64,000 nucleotides of DNA from Bacteroidales bacterium (GTDB taxonomy: Bacteria > Bacteroidota > Bacteroidia > Bacteroidales > Muribaculaceae), in assembly GCA_015060975.1 (NCBI GenBank), contig SUXI01000003.1:62001-126000 (forward strand). The letters are read 5' to 3'. Below are positions 1 to 10,543 of the stretch, one piece after another (within the stretch, counting starts at the first letter, position 1; each line of letters begins with the position of its first letter). Under the pieces are notes generated by a model. It saw only the letters and a program-made list of their open reading frames with translations. It had not been told where the DNA came from and ran no database searches. The position numbers and the translations under genes were made by a program.

Positions 1-1
1 G

Positions 2-3000
2 GTAGATGGAAAAATTAATGTGTTTAATAAAAATATAGCGGGAGAGATTAATGCCATGACACACGACGGGGATTTGGCGATGTCGGCAACATGGCAAGAC
101 CACACAACCAGATATGATGTAGCGGTTAAAATGGAAGAATTTCCCATAGAGGCATTTTTACCACGTTTCGGTATAGGAAGAATAACAGGAGACTTTATGG
201 TTGAGGGGAAATTATTTGACCCTTTTAAATCTGAGATGGAGGCGAAAGCGGTTGTCAATATAAATAAAATAGAATATTTAGGAAAAGAATATGAAGCAAT
301 AGATGCGAAATTGATAAAGCAGAATCGAAATATAGAAATAGCAATGTCATCGCATAATGTCGATGCTGATTTTGCATTTGATGCCGATTTTATATTATCT
401 GATAGTCTGTTGCATTGGATAGCTAATGCCAATGTGGAATATTTAAATCTTAATGCATTAGAGTTGATGGAGCAAAAGGCATCGGTATCGACAACGTTTG
501 ATAGTAAAGGTGTTGTAGATATAAGAGATTTCTCGTTAAGAGGAGAATTGCAAGTCGATAATTTTAATTGGCATAGTGATTCTTTAAATTTGAAAATCGC
601 AGATATAAATGCAAAGACAATAGCTTCTGAAACTGCAATAAATGTGTCATTGCAAAATAATGACATGATTGCGATTATGAGCACAACCGATAAGATAGAT
701 TCGATATTGATGAAGTTAAGCTCGGCTACAGATGTGGTTATTGCCCAATTAAAAAACAGAAAAATAGATGTCACACAAATTCAAAAAGCATTGCCTCGGT
801 TTAATATAAATGTTAGAGCCGGTTCTAATAATATGTTATCGGAATATTTGGCAAATAACGATCAGTCTTTTCGTCGGATGATATTATCAGCGAGCAATGA
901 TTCTATGATAATTATGTCGGCAAAGGTGTATGAATATAAATTGGGAACAACAACAATAGATACAATAGCAATTAATGCAAATCAGTATGACAAAATTTTG
1001 ATGTATGACGCTATGATAGGAAATCGTAAAGGCACGCTTGATAAATTCGCTCATGTTGATGTTATAGGATATATCGCCGACGATTTAATCTCGACTCATA
1101 TAAAACAACGCAATATCTCAGGAATCGAGGGCTATAATATCGGAGCTGTCGCACATGTTGGAGACTCGCTTGTGAGAATGGAGTTATTCCCTGAGATTCC
1201 TATTATAGGATATAAAGGATGGAATATAAATGATGATAATTTTATTGAATATAACATGTTGACACATCATATTGATGCTGATGTGGAGATGAAAAGTGAA
1301 GAAAGTTTGATTAGTATTTACACAGAGCATAATGATAGTGCATCAAATCATCAAGAGGATGTTATTGTAAAAATAAAAGATATTAAATTATCGGAATGGC
1401 TGGCGTTTAATCCATACGCACCTCCGATAAAAGGAGATATGTCTGCCGATATGAACATAAATTGGGGAGGCGGAAGATTAAATGGTAAAGGAAAAATATC
1501 ATTAGATGATTTTGTATATGGAAAAGAATCGGTAGGAACATTTGTTGCTGATATAGGAGTTTCAACCGACAAATTGGGACAGACAAGTGCTAATGCTACA
1601 TTGATGGTTGATGATGTGAAAACTGTTACAATAGCCGGAACACTTAACGATAGTACTGCTCAATCACCGTTTATGCTTGATTTTTCGATGATACATTTCC
1701 CATTAAAGGTTTTAAATCCTATGTTACCAAAGAAAATGGCATCATTAAAAGGTACACTTAACGGAAAAATGACAATAGGTGGAAATGCGTCGGCTCCGGT
1801 ATTAAATGGCAAACTTGATTTTGATTCGGCATCGGTATATGTTGGTATGGCAGGTTCTTTGTTGTCTCTCTCTGAAAATGAAATAATAGTTGAGGATAAT
1901 GTAGTGCGTATTAATGATTTTGATATAATGGGGGTAAATAAAAATCCTCTTGTAATAAATGGAACAGTAAATATAAATGATTTATCTTCACCACAGCTTG
2001 ATCTTACACTTAAAGCCCGGGATATGCAAATCTTCGGGAATGAAAAATCAAAAAAAGCGGATATTTATGGAAAAGGTTATATTGATGTTGATGCAAAGCT
2101 CAAAGGAAGCTTGTCGTTTATGGATGTAAATGCCTCAATAAATTTGCTTGGTGGCTCAAATATATCATATATTATGCCTGAAACGACATCGGCATTGTCG
2201 TCTTATAGTACCGGAAGCCTAGTGAAATTTGTCGAATTTTCCGACACTGCGACAGTTAACAAGGCAGAGGATTTAGCGCAGTCAATGATGATGAATCTTG
2301 ATGTTGCATTGGTTATTTCAGAAGGCTCAACAATTAATATCGATTTGTCATCTGATGGTAAAAACCGAGTGCAATTGCAAGGTAGCGGAACACTCAATTA
2401 TGAAGAAAATGTAATGGGAGATAGCCGTTTTATCGGTCGATATACAATAGATAAAGGTTTTGTTAGATATACCCCTCCCTTGATGTCGGAAAAATTGTTT
2501 GATTTCGAGGAGGGAAGCTATGTGGCATTCAATGGTGATATGTTTAACCCTATCTTAAGCCTATCGGCTGTAGATGATATAAAGGCGACGGTGACTCAAG
2601 ATGGTCAAGACTCACGATTGGTAAACTTTGATGTGAGATTGTCGGTGACAAATACATTAAGCAATATGAATGTGGCATTTGACTTGTCATCACCCAATGA
2701 TATTGCCATTGCCAATGAATTGTCTTCAATGAGTGCCGAGCAAAGAGCAAATCAAGCAATGAATTTGTTGTTATATAATGTTTATACCGGTTCAGGCACA
2801 AAGGCAAATTCTAATATGGTAGGTAATCCTTTATATGCGTTTGTTGAGTCAAAACTCAATACTTGGGCCGCTAATAATATCGGTTTTGTGGATATATCTT
2901 TTGGTATAGACCAATATGATAAAACTTCAGACGGAAGCACTACAACGACTACAAATTATAGTTATAAAGTGTCGAAGACATTGTTTAATGACCGATTTAA

Positions 3001-3235
3001 AATAGTAGTAGGCGGAAACTATTCGACCGATGCCGAAACCGATGAGAATTACTCACAAAATTTAATTAACGATATATCGTTTGAGTATATGCTTAATCGT
3101 AGTGGTTCTATGTATATAAAGTTGTTCCGCCAAGTAGGATATGAAAGTATTCTTGAGGGCGAAGTGACTCAAACAGGTGTGGGGTTTGTATATAAACGCA
3201 AGTTGAAAACTTTAAAAGATGTATTTAACCGATAA
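2..3235 (+). CDS. tamB: TamB-type translocation/assembly protein (5' partial)
   Basis: The reading frame is open back to the first bases of the window, so the N-terminus lies outside; the GTG at 20 is only an internal codon. About 1078 residues are visible. They are long stretches of alternating hydrophobic/polar beta-strand sequence with many short Asn/Asp-rich turns, as in AsmA/TamB-like proteins. The last 300-350 residues look like the conserved TamB C-terminal domain (DUF490) and include a glycine-rich 'IGFVDISFGIDQYD' stretch and a final 'GVGFVYKRKL'. TamB spans the periplasm and works with an Omp85 partner in outer-membrane protein assembly and probably phospholipid transport. The partner gene follows 23 bp downstream on the same strand, which supports the call. 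Family TamB proteins here are usually about 1400-1500 residues, so roughly a quarter to a third is missing upstream. Confidence 0.88.
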   Translation, partial: VDGKINVFNKNIAGEINAMTHDGDLAMSATWQDHTTRYDVAVKMEEFPIEAFLPRFGIGRITGDFMVEGKLFDPFKSEMEAKAVVNINKIEYLGKEYEAIDAKLIKQNRNIEIAMSSHNVDADFAFDADFILSDSLLHWIANANVEYLNLNALELMEQKASVSTTFDSKGVVDIRDFSLRGELQVDNFNWHSDSLNLKIADINAKTIASETAINVSLQNNDMIAIMSTTDKIDSILMKLSSATDVVIAQLKNRKIDVTQIQKALPRFNINVRAGSNNMLSEYLANNDQSFRRMILSASNDSMIIMSAKVYEYKLGTTTIDTIAINANQYDKILMYDAMIGNRKGTLDKFAHVDVIGYIADDLISTHIKQRNISGIEGYNIGAVAHVGDSLVRMELFPEIPIIGYKGWNINDDNFIEYNMLTHHIDADVEMKSEESLISIYTEHNDSASNHQEDVIVKIKDIKLSEWLAFNPYAPPIKGDMSADMNINWGGGRLNGKGKISLDDFVYGKESVGTFVADIGVSTDKLGQTSANATLMVDDVKTVTIAGTLNDSTAQSPFMLDFSMIHFPLKVLNPMLPKKMASLKGTLNGKMTIGGNASAPVLNGKLDFDSASVYVGMAGSLLSLSENEIIVEDNVVRINDFDIMGVNKNPLVINGTVNINDLSSPQLDLTLKARDMQIFGNEKSKKADIYGKGYIDVDAKLKGSLSFMDVNASINLLGGSNISYIMPETTSALSSYSTGSLVKFVEFSDTATVNKAEDLAQSMMMNLDVALVISEGSTINIDLSSDGKNRVQLQGSGTLNYEENVMGDSRFIGRYTIDKGFVRYTPPLMSEKLFDFEEGSYVAFNGDMFNPILSLSAVDDIKATVTQDGQDSRLVNFDVRLSVTNTLSNMNVAFDLSSPNDIAIANELSSMSAEQRANQAMNLLLYNVYTGSGTKANSNMVGNPLYAFVESKLNTWAANNIGFVDISFGIDQYDKTSDGSTTTTTNYSYKVSKTLFNDRFKIVVGGNYSTDAETDENYSQNLINDISFEYMLNRSGSMYIKLFRQVGYESILEGEVTQTGVGFVYKRKLKTLKDVFNR

Positions 3236-3258
3236 AGCGATGCTTTGCGATTAGTTTT

Positions 3259-5547
3259 ATGAAACAAAAAAAGCAAAATATAACGATTGTTGTTGTGATG
3301 ATGCTGGTTGTTGTGATGGTGTCATGCTCCACCACGCGGCGATTGAGTATAGAAGACCCACTTTATACCGGTGTGAAGCGAGTAAGGATAGAGGCTATGG
3401 AACGGGAAAAATTGCCGACATCGGTAAAAGACGCAGTTAAGGAGGCGGTAAATGTGACACCTAATAACAGTCTTATTTCTCCAACTATTCGTCATCCGTT
3501 TCCCATTGGATTATGGGTATATAATAATTGGAACAATCCTCCTTCGGGTATTAAGCATTGGTTATATGAGAAATTGGTTGAAGAACCGGTATTGTTGTCG
3601 GATGTTCGACCTGAGCTTCGTGTGAAAATGATTGATGAAATACTGGAGAATAACGGATATTTCAGCGCAGATGTGAATTATGAATTAATAAGAGGCAAAA
3701 ATCCTAAAAAAGTGAGGATTGCATACGATGTTAATACCGGTCCGATATATCGTATCGATTCGATTGAATTGTTGCCCGATACAACGCATTTATACCACAT
3801 AATAGATTCTGTGGCTAAAAAATCGTCGTTATTGACAAGGGGAATGAGATATTGCACCGATTCTTTAAGTGAATTGAGAATAGAAATAGCTAATCAGGTG
3901 CGAAATAGAGGATACTATTTCTTTAGACCGGAATATATTGAATATCTTGCCGATAGTACCATATCACAACGAAATATAGCTTTGAGGATGGCTGTTGCAA
4001 ATGATGCTCCTACCGATGCATTCAAGAGATATGTCACCGGAGATATAATGGTTTATGTACATAGAAATGAGGGAGGGGGAATTCCCGACACAATAGAAAC
4101 ATCACGAGGTAGGATAATTCAGATGACACCATCACGATTGCGCAATCAACTCATTCCCGAGTGCGTTGCATTTAGGGAAGGAAAAGTGTTTTCTGTTAGA
4201 GATATGAATCGCACACAAACATATTTGTCACGTTTGGGGATTTTTAAAGATATAAGCATTGATGTCGTTCCCGATACAATAAAAGATAATAGATTGAATG
4301 TTGTTATATCTTGTACTCAAGATGCTCCTCTTGAGTTAAGTATGGAAGTGAATGCGACATCAAAGTCAAACAGTTATTTGGGACCGGGACTGGCAGTAGG
4401 TGTTACAAATAAGAACTTGTTTGGAGGTGGTGAGCAATTAAATGTGAGTCTTACCGGTTCCTATGAATGGCAAACCGGTCGAAATCGTAATTCGCTTTTT
4501 AATTCCTATGAATTTGGAATAAAAACATCATTGTCGTTTCCACGATTGTTGGCTCCACGATTTATTCCTCGTCGTCGCAGAGTGTTGAATTGGACCCGAT
4601 TGTCGCTTGATGCTGAAATTTTGAATCGTCCTCATTATTTTAAAATGGCACAATTTAATGCGGCAATGACTTATGATTGGCAAGCCACACGCTATGCTTC
4701 AAATTCATTGACGATAGGGAAAATTACTTATACAAAGTTGTTAAATACAACCGTTGAGTTTGATTCTATTATGAGTGAGAACCTTGCTGTGGCGCAAAGC
4801 TTCCAAAATCAATTTGTGCCACAAATCGCATATTCATATACTTATGACCGCAGGTTAAATAAAAATAATTCCATTAACTGGCAATTTACTGTTCAAGAAG
4901 CCGGAAATATATGTTGGGCTTTGTGGGAATTAGCTGGTGGTGATGGAGAAAAACGCATGTTTAACACGCCTTTTTCGCAATTTATAAAAGGATACACACA
5001 GTTAGTATATAATCACCGGTTGGTAGGGGAGCATTGGCTTGTGTCGAGATTGGCAACAGGGGTGGCACATGCTTATGGAAACTCTACGCAAGTCCCCTAT
5101 AGCGAACAATTTTATGTGGGTGGTGCTAACTCTGTCAGGGCATTTACTGTGCGGTCTATCGGTCCGGGTAGTTATCGCGTGCCTAATGCTACGGCAAATG
5201 ATTATTTTGACCAAACCGGTACGTTTAAGTTTGAAATGAACATGGAATATCGATTCCCAATATATGGAATGTTTAAGGGTGCGATGTTTGTCGATGCCGG
5301 GAATGTGTGGCTGTTAAAAGGAGATTCTCAACGTCCTGGTGGGACTTTGCGCTCGTCATCATTTTTCAGAGATTTAGCTCTTGGAACAGGAGTGGGGTTA
5401 AGGCTGGATATAGGGATGCTTGTAGTGAGAGGGGATCTTGGCATAGGAATTCATGCTCCATACGATACCGGAAAAAGTGGTTATTATAACATGACATCAT
5501 TTAAAGACTCGCTTGCGTTTCATTTAGCGATAGGTTATCCATTTTGA
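3259..5547 (+). CDS. tamL: TamL: lipidated TamA/BamA-family Omp85 outer-membrane protein
   Basis: This 762-residue protein starts with a hydrophobic signal ending in a lipobox (MVSC, Cys23), so it is predicted to be lipidated. Residues of about 60-360 form POTRA-like repeats (for example 'YFSADVNYELIRGKNP', 'LGIFKDISIDVVPD'). The C-terminal half is a 16-strand Omp85 barrel rich in aromatic strand ends, with 'FYVGGANSVRAFTVRSIGPG' matching the conserved barrel motif containing the VRGF-like loop, and it ends in a Phe (IGYPF). Lipidated TamA homologues paired with TamB are the Bacteroidota variant called TamL. It follows tamB after 23 bp and is probably co-transcribed. It could loosely be called BamA-like, but the lipobox and the tamB neighbour favour TamL. 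Confidence 0.9.
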   Translation: MKQKKQNITIVVVMMLVVVMVSCSTTRRLSIEDPLYTGVKRVRIEAMEREKLPTSVKDAVKEAVNVTPNNSLISPTIRHPFPIGLWVYNNWNNPPSGIKHWLYEKLVEEPVLLSDVRPELRVKMIDEILENNGYFSADVNYELIRGKNPKKVRIAYDVNTGPIYRIDSIELLPDTTHLYHIIDSVAKKSSLLTRGMRYCTDSLSELRIEIANQVRNRGYYFFRPEYIEYLADSTISQRNIALRMAVANDAPTDAFKRYVTGDIMVYVHRNEGGGIPDTIETSRGRIIQMTPSRLRNQLIPECVAFREGKVFSVRDMNRTQTYLSRLGIFKDISIDVVPDTIKDNRLNVVISCTQDAPLELSMEVNATSKSNSYLGPGLAVGVTNKNLFGGGEQLNVSLTGSYEWQTGRNRNSLFNSYEFGIKTSLSFPRLLAPRFIPRRRRVLNWTRLSLDAEILNRPHYFKMAQFNAAMTYDWQATRYASNSLTIGKITYTKLLNTTVEFDSIMSENLAVAQSFQNQFVPQIAYSYTYDRRLNKNNSINWQFTVQEAGNICWALWELAGGDGEKRMFNTPFSQFIKGYTQLVYNHRLVGEHWLVSRLATGVAHAYGNSTQVPYSEQFYVGGANSVRAFTVRSIGPGSYRVPNATANDYFDQTGTFKFEMNMEYRFPIYGMFKGAMFVDAGNVWLLKGDSQRPGGTLRSSSFFRDLALGTGVGLRLDIGMLVVRGDLGIGIHAPYDTGKSGYYNMTSFKDSLAFHLAIGYPF

Positions 5548-5690
5548 TGTAGTAATTATGTGATGAGCAAAAGAACGCTTTATGCCTAATACATTTGTGA
5601 AATTTTGAAATTGAAATCTCAATTTTATTAAAAAAACTAATTTTAGGGGTTAAAATCTCGATAAAGAGGCGCTATTATATAACGATTTGC

Positions 5691-5698
5691 TATCTTTG
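5691..5698 (+). promoter_or_regulatory. Bacteroidota -7 promoter element upstream of lptD
   Basis: TATCTTTG matches TAnnTTTG and lies 26 bp before the TTG start of lptD. I do not see a good TTTG -33 partner at 19-21 bp, so this is a half-site call. Confidence 0.5.
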
Positions 5699-5724
5699 TA
5701 ATTTGAAATTTATAGACCCATCAT

Positions 5725-8421
5725 TTGAGACAACCTCAATTTTATATATTAGCATTTTTGATGTCGTTGGCATTCAATGTCGTTGCTCAACAAAATGTTG
5801 AAGTTGACACAGTGATTGAAGCCGATACGCTTATTGCCGAACAGATTGTTGTTGATTCGGTAAAGAAATCGCGCATACGAAAAGAGAAAGTGGATCTTGA
5901 CAATCAGGTGGTATTTTCATCACAAGATTCATTGATAATGAAAGGGAATAACCAGGTATATATGTATGGTAAAGGGGAGGTGACATACGGAAATCTTAAA
6001 CTTGACGCTGAGCAAATTGAGATGGATATGTCAAATAGCCTTGTTTATGCCGTGGGGCGAAAAGACTCGGTGGGAGAATGGGTTGGGAAGCCGGTGTTTG
6101 ATGAAGGTGGCACTACCTATGAAACCGAAACCATGAAATATAATTTTAAAACTAAAAAGGGATATATTACCGATGTTATCACTCAGCAAGGTGAAGGGTA
6201 TTTAACGGGAGGACAGACAAAGAAAACCGAGGATGATGTGTATTACATCAAAAACGGGCGTTACACAACATGTGATAATCATGAATGTCCGCACTTCTAT
6301 TTTCAGGTGACAAAAGGGAAGATGAAACCCAATAAGGATATTGTTGTGGGTCCTACATATATGGTTCTTGCCGGTTTGCCATTGCCTCTTGCTGTGCCAT
6401 TTGGCTATTTCCCATTTTCAAAAAAATATTCGTCGGGGGTTATCGTGCCTACGTTTGGAGATGACTATCAGCGAGGATTTTATTTAAGTGATGGAGGATA
6501 CTATTTTGCTATTAACGATAATATCGATTTGGCTCTGACAGGTGAGATTTATACAAAAGGTTCGTGGGGGCTGAAGGCTAGATCTAATTATGTGAAACGA
6601 TATAAATATTCGGGAAGTTTTGACTTGAGTTATCTTAAATCCATATATGGTGATAAGGGCAGCCCCGATTACTCGTCAAGCACCAACTTCCAAATAATAT
6701 GGAGTCATTCGCAAGATGCAAAAGCCAATCCCAATATGAATCTGTCGGCGAGCGTTAATTTCACTACCAGCGGCTATACTCGAAATGACATGAATAGTTA
6801 TTATAGTAGTGCATTTACCGAAAACACAAAAAGTAGTACGGTAAATATGACCTACCGCATCCCACAATCAAAATGGTCATTCTCGGCAACGATGAATGTG
6901 TCGCAACGCACACAAGATTCAACATTGTCGGTGTCGTTCCCGAATTTCACGGTAACGATGTCACAAACCTATCCTTTCAAGCGAAAACGTGCTGTAGGCG
7001 ATGAAAAATGGTATGAAAAGATTAGAATGTCATATTCGGGACAATTCCAAAATTCATTAACAGCAAAACAAGATGAGTTTTTCAAAAAGAGCCTTATAAA
7101 AGATTGGCGCAATGGAATGAAACACTCTATTCCCGTTTCGGCTACATTTAATTTGTTTAAATATATAAATCTCACACCTCAAATTTCGTTTAATGACCGC
7201 ATGTACACCAATAAGGTGCGACGTCAATGGGATCCTAATGCGGCAGCCGAGGTATGTGATACAACTTATAGCTTTTATAACGTGTGGGATTTTTCGGCGT
7301 CAATGTCGCTCGATACCAAGATATATGGATTTTATCAGCCGTTGCCTTTCCTTGGTGATAAAGTGAAAATGATACGCCATGTATTTACCCCAACAATATC
7401 GTTTAATGCTTCACCCGACTTCTCATCGAGTTTCTTTGGGTATTATGGCAGTTACCAATACACCGATCCTAATGGCAAGCAGCAAACACGAAAATATTCA
7501 CTTTTCCCTAATGCGTTATTTGGTGTGCCGGGGCAAGGAAAGACAGGAGCGGTGTCGGTATCCCTTTCAAATAATGTTGAAATGAAGGTGAAAGATGATA
7601 CTGATAGTATTGGGGAGAAAAAAATATCATTGATAGAGAATTTCACGGTCTCGCAAAGTTATAACTTTGCCGCCGACTCTCTTAATTGGAGTAATATCAA
7701 CACCTCGTTAAACCTACGCTTGGTTAAGAATTTCAATCTTAACTTGATGGCGGTATGGGATGTATATACCTATCAATTAAATGAATATGGAAATCCGGTG
7801 CGGGTTAATATCCCTCGATGGAAGGCGGGGAAAGGAATTGGACGGTTGTCAAGTACGGGCACCTCTTTCTCATATACGTTTAATAATGACACATTTAAAC
7901 GAAAAAGAGGGGGAGGGGATTCGGCATCATCGACCGATGACGCTTCTGATGAAATAGATAATGGAGAGGATATGGATGAAGAATCTGAATCTTCAAGTCG
8001 CTCTCCTTTCTCAAAAAAGAAAAAAAGTGTACCAATGGATGCTGACGGTTATATGAAGTGGTCGGTGCCGTGGAATTTGACAGTAAACTATTCGGTAAAC
8101 TATGGTTATGGCGAGTTTGACAAGAAAAAACTCGAATATAAAGGAAAAATAACACAAAATCTCAGTTTCTCAGGAAATATTCGTCCTACAAAAAATTGGA
8201 ATTTCGGGTTCTCGGCAAGTTATAACTTCGACACCAAGGAAATCGCATATATGAATTGTAATATATCGCGCGACCTGCATTGTTTTTCTATGCGTGCAAG
8301 TTTTGTGCCGGTGGGGCCATATAAATCCTATAATTTCCACATCTCGGTTAAGTCATCTATGCTTTCCGACCTCAAGTATGACAAACGCTCGTCTTATTCA
8401 AATGGTATAACCTGGTATTAA
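5725..8421 (+). CDS. lptD: LptD-like LPS/LOS outer-membrane assembly protein
   Basis: This 898-residue protein has a TTG start; no ATG near it fits the signal peptide 'FLMSLAFNVVAQQ', and a -7 element lies just upstream. Residues of about 50-170 are an OstA/LptA-like beta-jellyroll ('NNQVYMYGKGEVTYGNLKL', 'YAVGRKDSVGEW', 'YNFKTKKGYI'). The rest is a very large outer-membrane beta-barrel of the LptD class. LptD inserts lipopolysaccharide or lipooligosaccharide into the outer leaflet. A charged Ser/Asp/Glu/Lys-rich insert lies at about residues 725-775, probably an extended loop. Three glycosyltransferases follow on the same strand, which is consistent with a surface-glycan neighbourhood. The E. 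coli disulfide Cys pattern is not obvious; Cys residues occur mainly in a 'TTCDNHECPHF' stretch. Confidence 0.9.
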   Translation: MRQPQFYILAFLMSLAFNVVAQQNVEVDTVIEADTLIAEQIVVDSVKKSRIRKEKVDLDNQVVFSSQDSLIMKGNNQVYMYGKGEVTYGNLKLDAEQIEMDMSNSLVYAVGRKDSVGEWVGKPVFDEGGTTYETETMKYNFKTKKGYITDVITQQGEGYLTGGQTKKTEDDVYYIKNGRYTTCDNHECPHFYFQVTKGKMKPNKDIVVGPTYMVLAGLPLPLAVPFGYFPFSKKYSSGVIVPTFGDDYQRGFYLSDGGYYFAINDNIDLALTGEIYTKGSWGLKARSNYVKRYKYSGSFDLSYLKSIYGDKGSPDYSSSTNFQIIWSHSQDAKANPNMNLSASVNFTTSGYTRNDMNSYYSSAFTENTKSSTVNMTYRIPQSKWSFSATMNVSQRTQDSTLSVSFPNFTVTMSQTYPFKRKRAVGDEKWYEKIRMSYSGQFQNSLTAKQDEFFKKSLIKDWRNGMKHSIPVSATFNLFKYINLTPQISFNDRMYTNKVRRQWDPNAAAEVCDTTYSFYNVWDFSASMSLDTKIYGFYQPLPFLGDKVKMIRHVFTPTISFNASPDFSSSFFGYYGSYQYTDPNGKQQTRKYSLFPNALFGVPGQGKTGAVSVSLSNNVEMKVKDDTDSIGEKKISLIENFTVSQSYNFAADSLNWSNINTSLNLRLVKNFNLNLMAVWDVYTYQLNEYGNPVRVNIPRWKAGKGIGRLSSTGTSFSYTFNNDTFKRKRGGGDSASSTDDASDEIDNGEDMDEESESSSRSPFSKKKKSVPMDADGYMKWSVPWNLTVNYSVNYGYGEFDKKKLEYKGKITQNLSFSGNIRPTKNWNFGFSASYNFDTKEIAYMNCNISRDLHCFSMRASFVPVGPYKSYNFHISVKSSMLSDLKYDKRSSYSNGITWY

Positions 8422-8432
8422 TACCTCTTTGA

Positions 8433-8452
8433 GGGAATTTATAGAAATTCCC
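8433..8452 (+). other. Perfect stem-loop between lptD and the glycosyltransferase genes
   Basis: GGGAATTT, a 4-base loop, then AAATTCCC. It has no following T-run, so it is not a standard intrinsic terminator. It may be an mRNA processing or attenuation hairpin, or chance. Confidence 0.4.
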
Positions 8453-8486
8453 ATAATATAATGAGTTGTGTTTCCGTTTTATAAAT

Positions 8487-9428
8487 ATGTCTAAGGCTCA
8501 AATATCGATAATCATTCCGGTACACAATCGAGCGGAGGTGGTAAAAATAACACTCGACTCGGTTGTGAATCAGTTGTTGCGACCGCTTGATGTTATTTTG
8601 GTAGATAATAACTCTACCGATAACACTCTTGATGTTTTGAGTGAATGGAAACGGCAAGTTGCGACCGACGATTTTAGAGTGACGGTTTTGAACGAAGACA
8701 CGCCGGGAGCGCCCGCTGCCCGTAATCGAGGATTGAAGGAGGTGAAGACACCCTATATCATGTTTTTTGATTCTGACGATATAATGTCGCCCATTCATGC
8801 ATTACGAGCCATGGAGGCATTCATTGCCGAACCCGATGTTGATGTAGTGGGGTGGGACGTGGATATAGTGGAACTCACCGGAGAGACAATAAGATACCCA
8901 TTTTGTGATAAAGATACCTTGTATAATCATATATTTCATTCAACATTTGCCACACAGCGATATGCAATAAAGACCGATTTAATAAATCGTATAGGCGGTT
9001 GGAATGAGTCATTGCAAGGATGGAATGATTATGAACTCGGGGTTAGAATACTATTATCAAACCCTAAAATAAAACGGCTTGATGGAGATGTGACGGTCAC
9101 GGTTGTACATCAAACCGAGTCGATAACCGGTGTTGACTTTTCGTCAAGACCACATAAATGGGAGTCGTCGCTCAATGCTGTTGAGCAAGCTCTCATGCTT
9201 CATGGTCGAACCGATATGAGAAAATATATCGAAGTGCGCCGTGCCATTCTTGCCGGATTTTATGCTCGGGAAGGTAGTGAAAACGAGGCTCGTAGATTGA
9301 TGAATGAGGTATGTGGTCGTAATAATGTGTATGTAGGCACAATAATGCGTCTGTTTTGTTTTTTGATATATAAAGGCGGTCGTGGCATCTCGAAATTAGC
9401 ACGGCTGTTACTTTTGTTTACACACTAA
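8487..9428 (+). CDS. Family 2 glycosyltransferase (GT-A fold)
   Basis: I choose the ATG at 8487 (protein MSKAQISIIIPVHN..., 313 residues) over the upstream in-frame TTG at 8466, because the family's N-terminal beta-strand starts right after it. The fold markers are visible: 'ISIIIPVHNRAE', 'ILVDNNSTDNT', 'PGAPAARNRGL' and the metal/nucleotide-binding 'FFDSDD' at about residues 92-97. The acceptor-side 'GGWNESLQGWNDYELGVRIL' is typical of GT2 enzymes that add sugars to polysaccharide or LOS chains. A C-terminal hydrophobic segment ('IMRLFCFLIY') may give membrane contact. Next in line, 3 bp on, is a second glycosyltransferase. Donor and acceptor sugars cannot be read from sequence. Confidence 0.88.
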   Translation: MSKAQISIIIPVHNRAEVVKITLDSVVNQLLRPLDVILVDNNSTDNTLDVLSEWKRQVATDDFRVTVLNEDTPGAPAARNRGLKEVKTPYIMFFDSDDIMSPIHALRAMEAFIAEPDVDVVGWDVDIVELTGETIRYPFCDKDTLYNHIFHSTFATQRYAIKTDLINRIGGWNESLQGWNDYELGVRILLSNPKIKRLDGDVTVTVVHQTESITGVDFSSRPHKWESSLNAVEQALMLHGRTDMRKYIEVRRAILAGFYAREGSENEARRLMNEVCGRNNVYVGTIMRLFCFLIYKGGRGISKLARLLLLFTH

Positions 9429-9431
9429 AAT

Positions 9432-10538
9432 ATGAAAATTTTATTTCTTGGAGATTATAGCAATTATCATCACACACTTGCGACAGCTTTGTTGCGAATG
9501 GGGCACGATGTTACAGTAGCGTCAAACGGCTCACGGTGGATGGACACTTCAAGAGATATTGATATTTCACGACCGTTTTCAAGTAAGCTTGGAGGCGCAT
9601 TGTTGTGGATGAAGTTGTCAACGCTGTTGAACCAAAGACTAAAGGGATATGACATTGTACAGATTAATAACCCTGTTTTTATCGACCAACGTCCCAACCG
9701 AGTGAGACAATTGTTTGAAAGGCTTCGTCGGGATAATGGCTCTGTATTTATGACGGCAATGGGAACCGACAGCTATTTTGTTGAGATGGCAACTGCTGTC
9801 GATAGCAAACTGCGTTATAGCGAATGGCAAATAAACGGGACTCCAGGCCCTATTTGTCATAAAAAGGACGCATGGTTAAATCCATTGTTGGCTAATCATT
9901 GCCGATATATTTATGATAATATTGATGGGGTTATAACTGCTCTTTATGAATATGATTTAGCAGTTCGTCGCATTTTGCCGGCAGAAATGGTGTGTTATGG
10001 AGGAATCCCCATAGATACCGCTTCGACAGAACCGATGATTATAACCGAATCTCCATCGGTCGTAAATCTATTTTTAGGAATGCATCGTGACAGAAAACAA
10101 GAAAAAGGAACTGATCGCATTGAGATTGCGGCAAAAGCGGTGGCAAAAAAACATTCTGACTATTGCCGGTTGGAAATAGTTGAAAATTTACCATATAATG
10201 AGTACTTAAAACGCTTGTGCAATGCACATGTGGTGCTTGACCAATTATATTCCTACACGCCAGCTACTAATGCATTGCTTGCAATGGCTATGGGACATAA
10301 TGTGGTATCGGGTGCCGAGCCGGAATATTATGAGTTTATCGGGGAGAAAGAAAATCATCCTATAATTAATGCGTTGCCCGATGATGAAGTATTATTTTCC
10401 ACGATAGAAAATATAGTATTGCATCCCGATGAAATTCCGTCAAGGAGTAAAATGGGACGTGATTTTGTGGTCAAGCACAATGATAGTGCCGTTGTGGCGC
10501 AACGATTTGTCGATTTCTGGGAAAAAAGAATAAAATAA
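9432..10538 (+). CDS. GT-B-type glycosyltransferase (GT4-like)
   Basis: This 368-residue protein begins 'MKILFLGDYSNYHHTLATAL', the usual first Rossmann strand of a GT-B glycosyltransferase. The C-terminal half contains 'VVNLFLGMHRDRKQEKGTDR', 'RLEIVENLPYNEYLKRL' and 'HVVLDQLYSYTPATNALLAM', which correspond to the nucleotide-sugar-binding domain of family 1/4-like enzymes. It starts 3 bp after the preceding GT2 gene and ends 5 bp before the next, so the three are almost certainly co-transcribed. The role is probably the addition of sugars to a cell-surface glycan (LOS, capsule or glycoprotein). The exact linkage is unknown. The sequence is divergent from well-studied GT4 enzymes, so the family assignment is by fold pattern. 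Confidence 0.78.
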   Translation: MKILFLGDYSNYHHTLATALLRMGHDVTVASNGSRWMDTSRDIDISRPFSSKLGGALLWMKLSTLLNQRLKGYDIVQINNPVFIDQRPNRVRQLFERLRRDNGSVFMTAMGTDSYFVEMATAVDSKLRYSEWQINGTPGPICHKKDAWLNPLLANHCRYIYDNIDGVITALYEYDLAVRRILPAEMVCYGGIPIDTASTEPMIITESPSVVNLFLGMHRDRKQEKGTDRIEIAAKAVAKKHSDYCRLEIVENLPYNEYLKRLCNAHVVLDQLYSYTPATNALLAMAMGHNVVSGAEPEYYEFIGEKENHPIINALPDDEVLFSTIENIVLHPDEIPSRSKMGRDFVVKHNDSAVVAQRFVDFWEKRIK

Positions 10539-10543
10539 CCGCT

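Noticed and set aside
8433..8452. Stem-loop after lptD as a terminator
   Set aside because: It has a perfect stem but no T-run after it, so I list it only as a hairpin.
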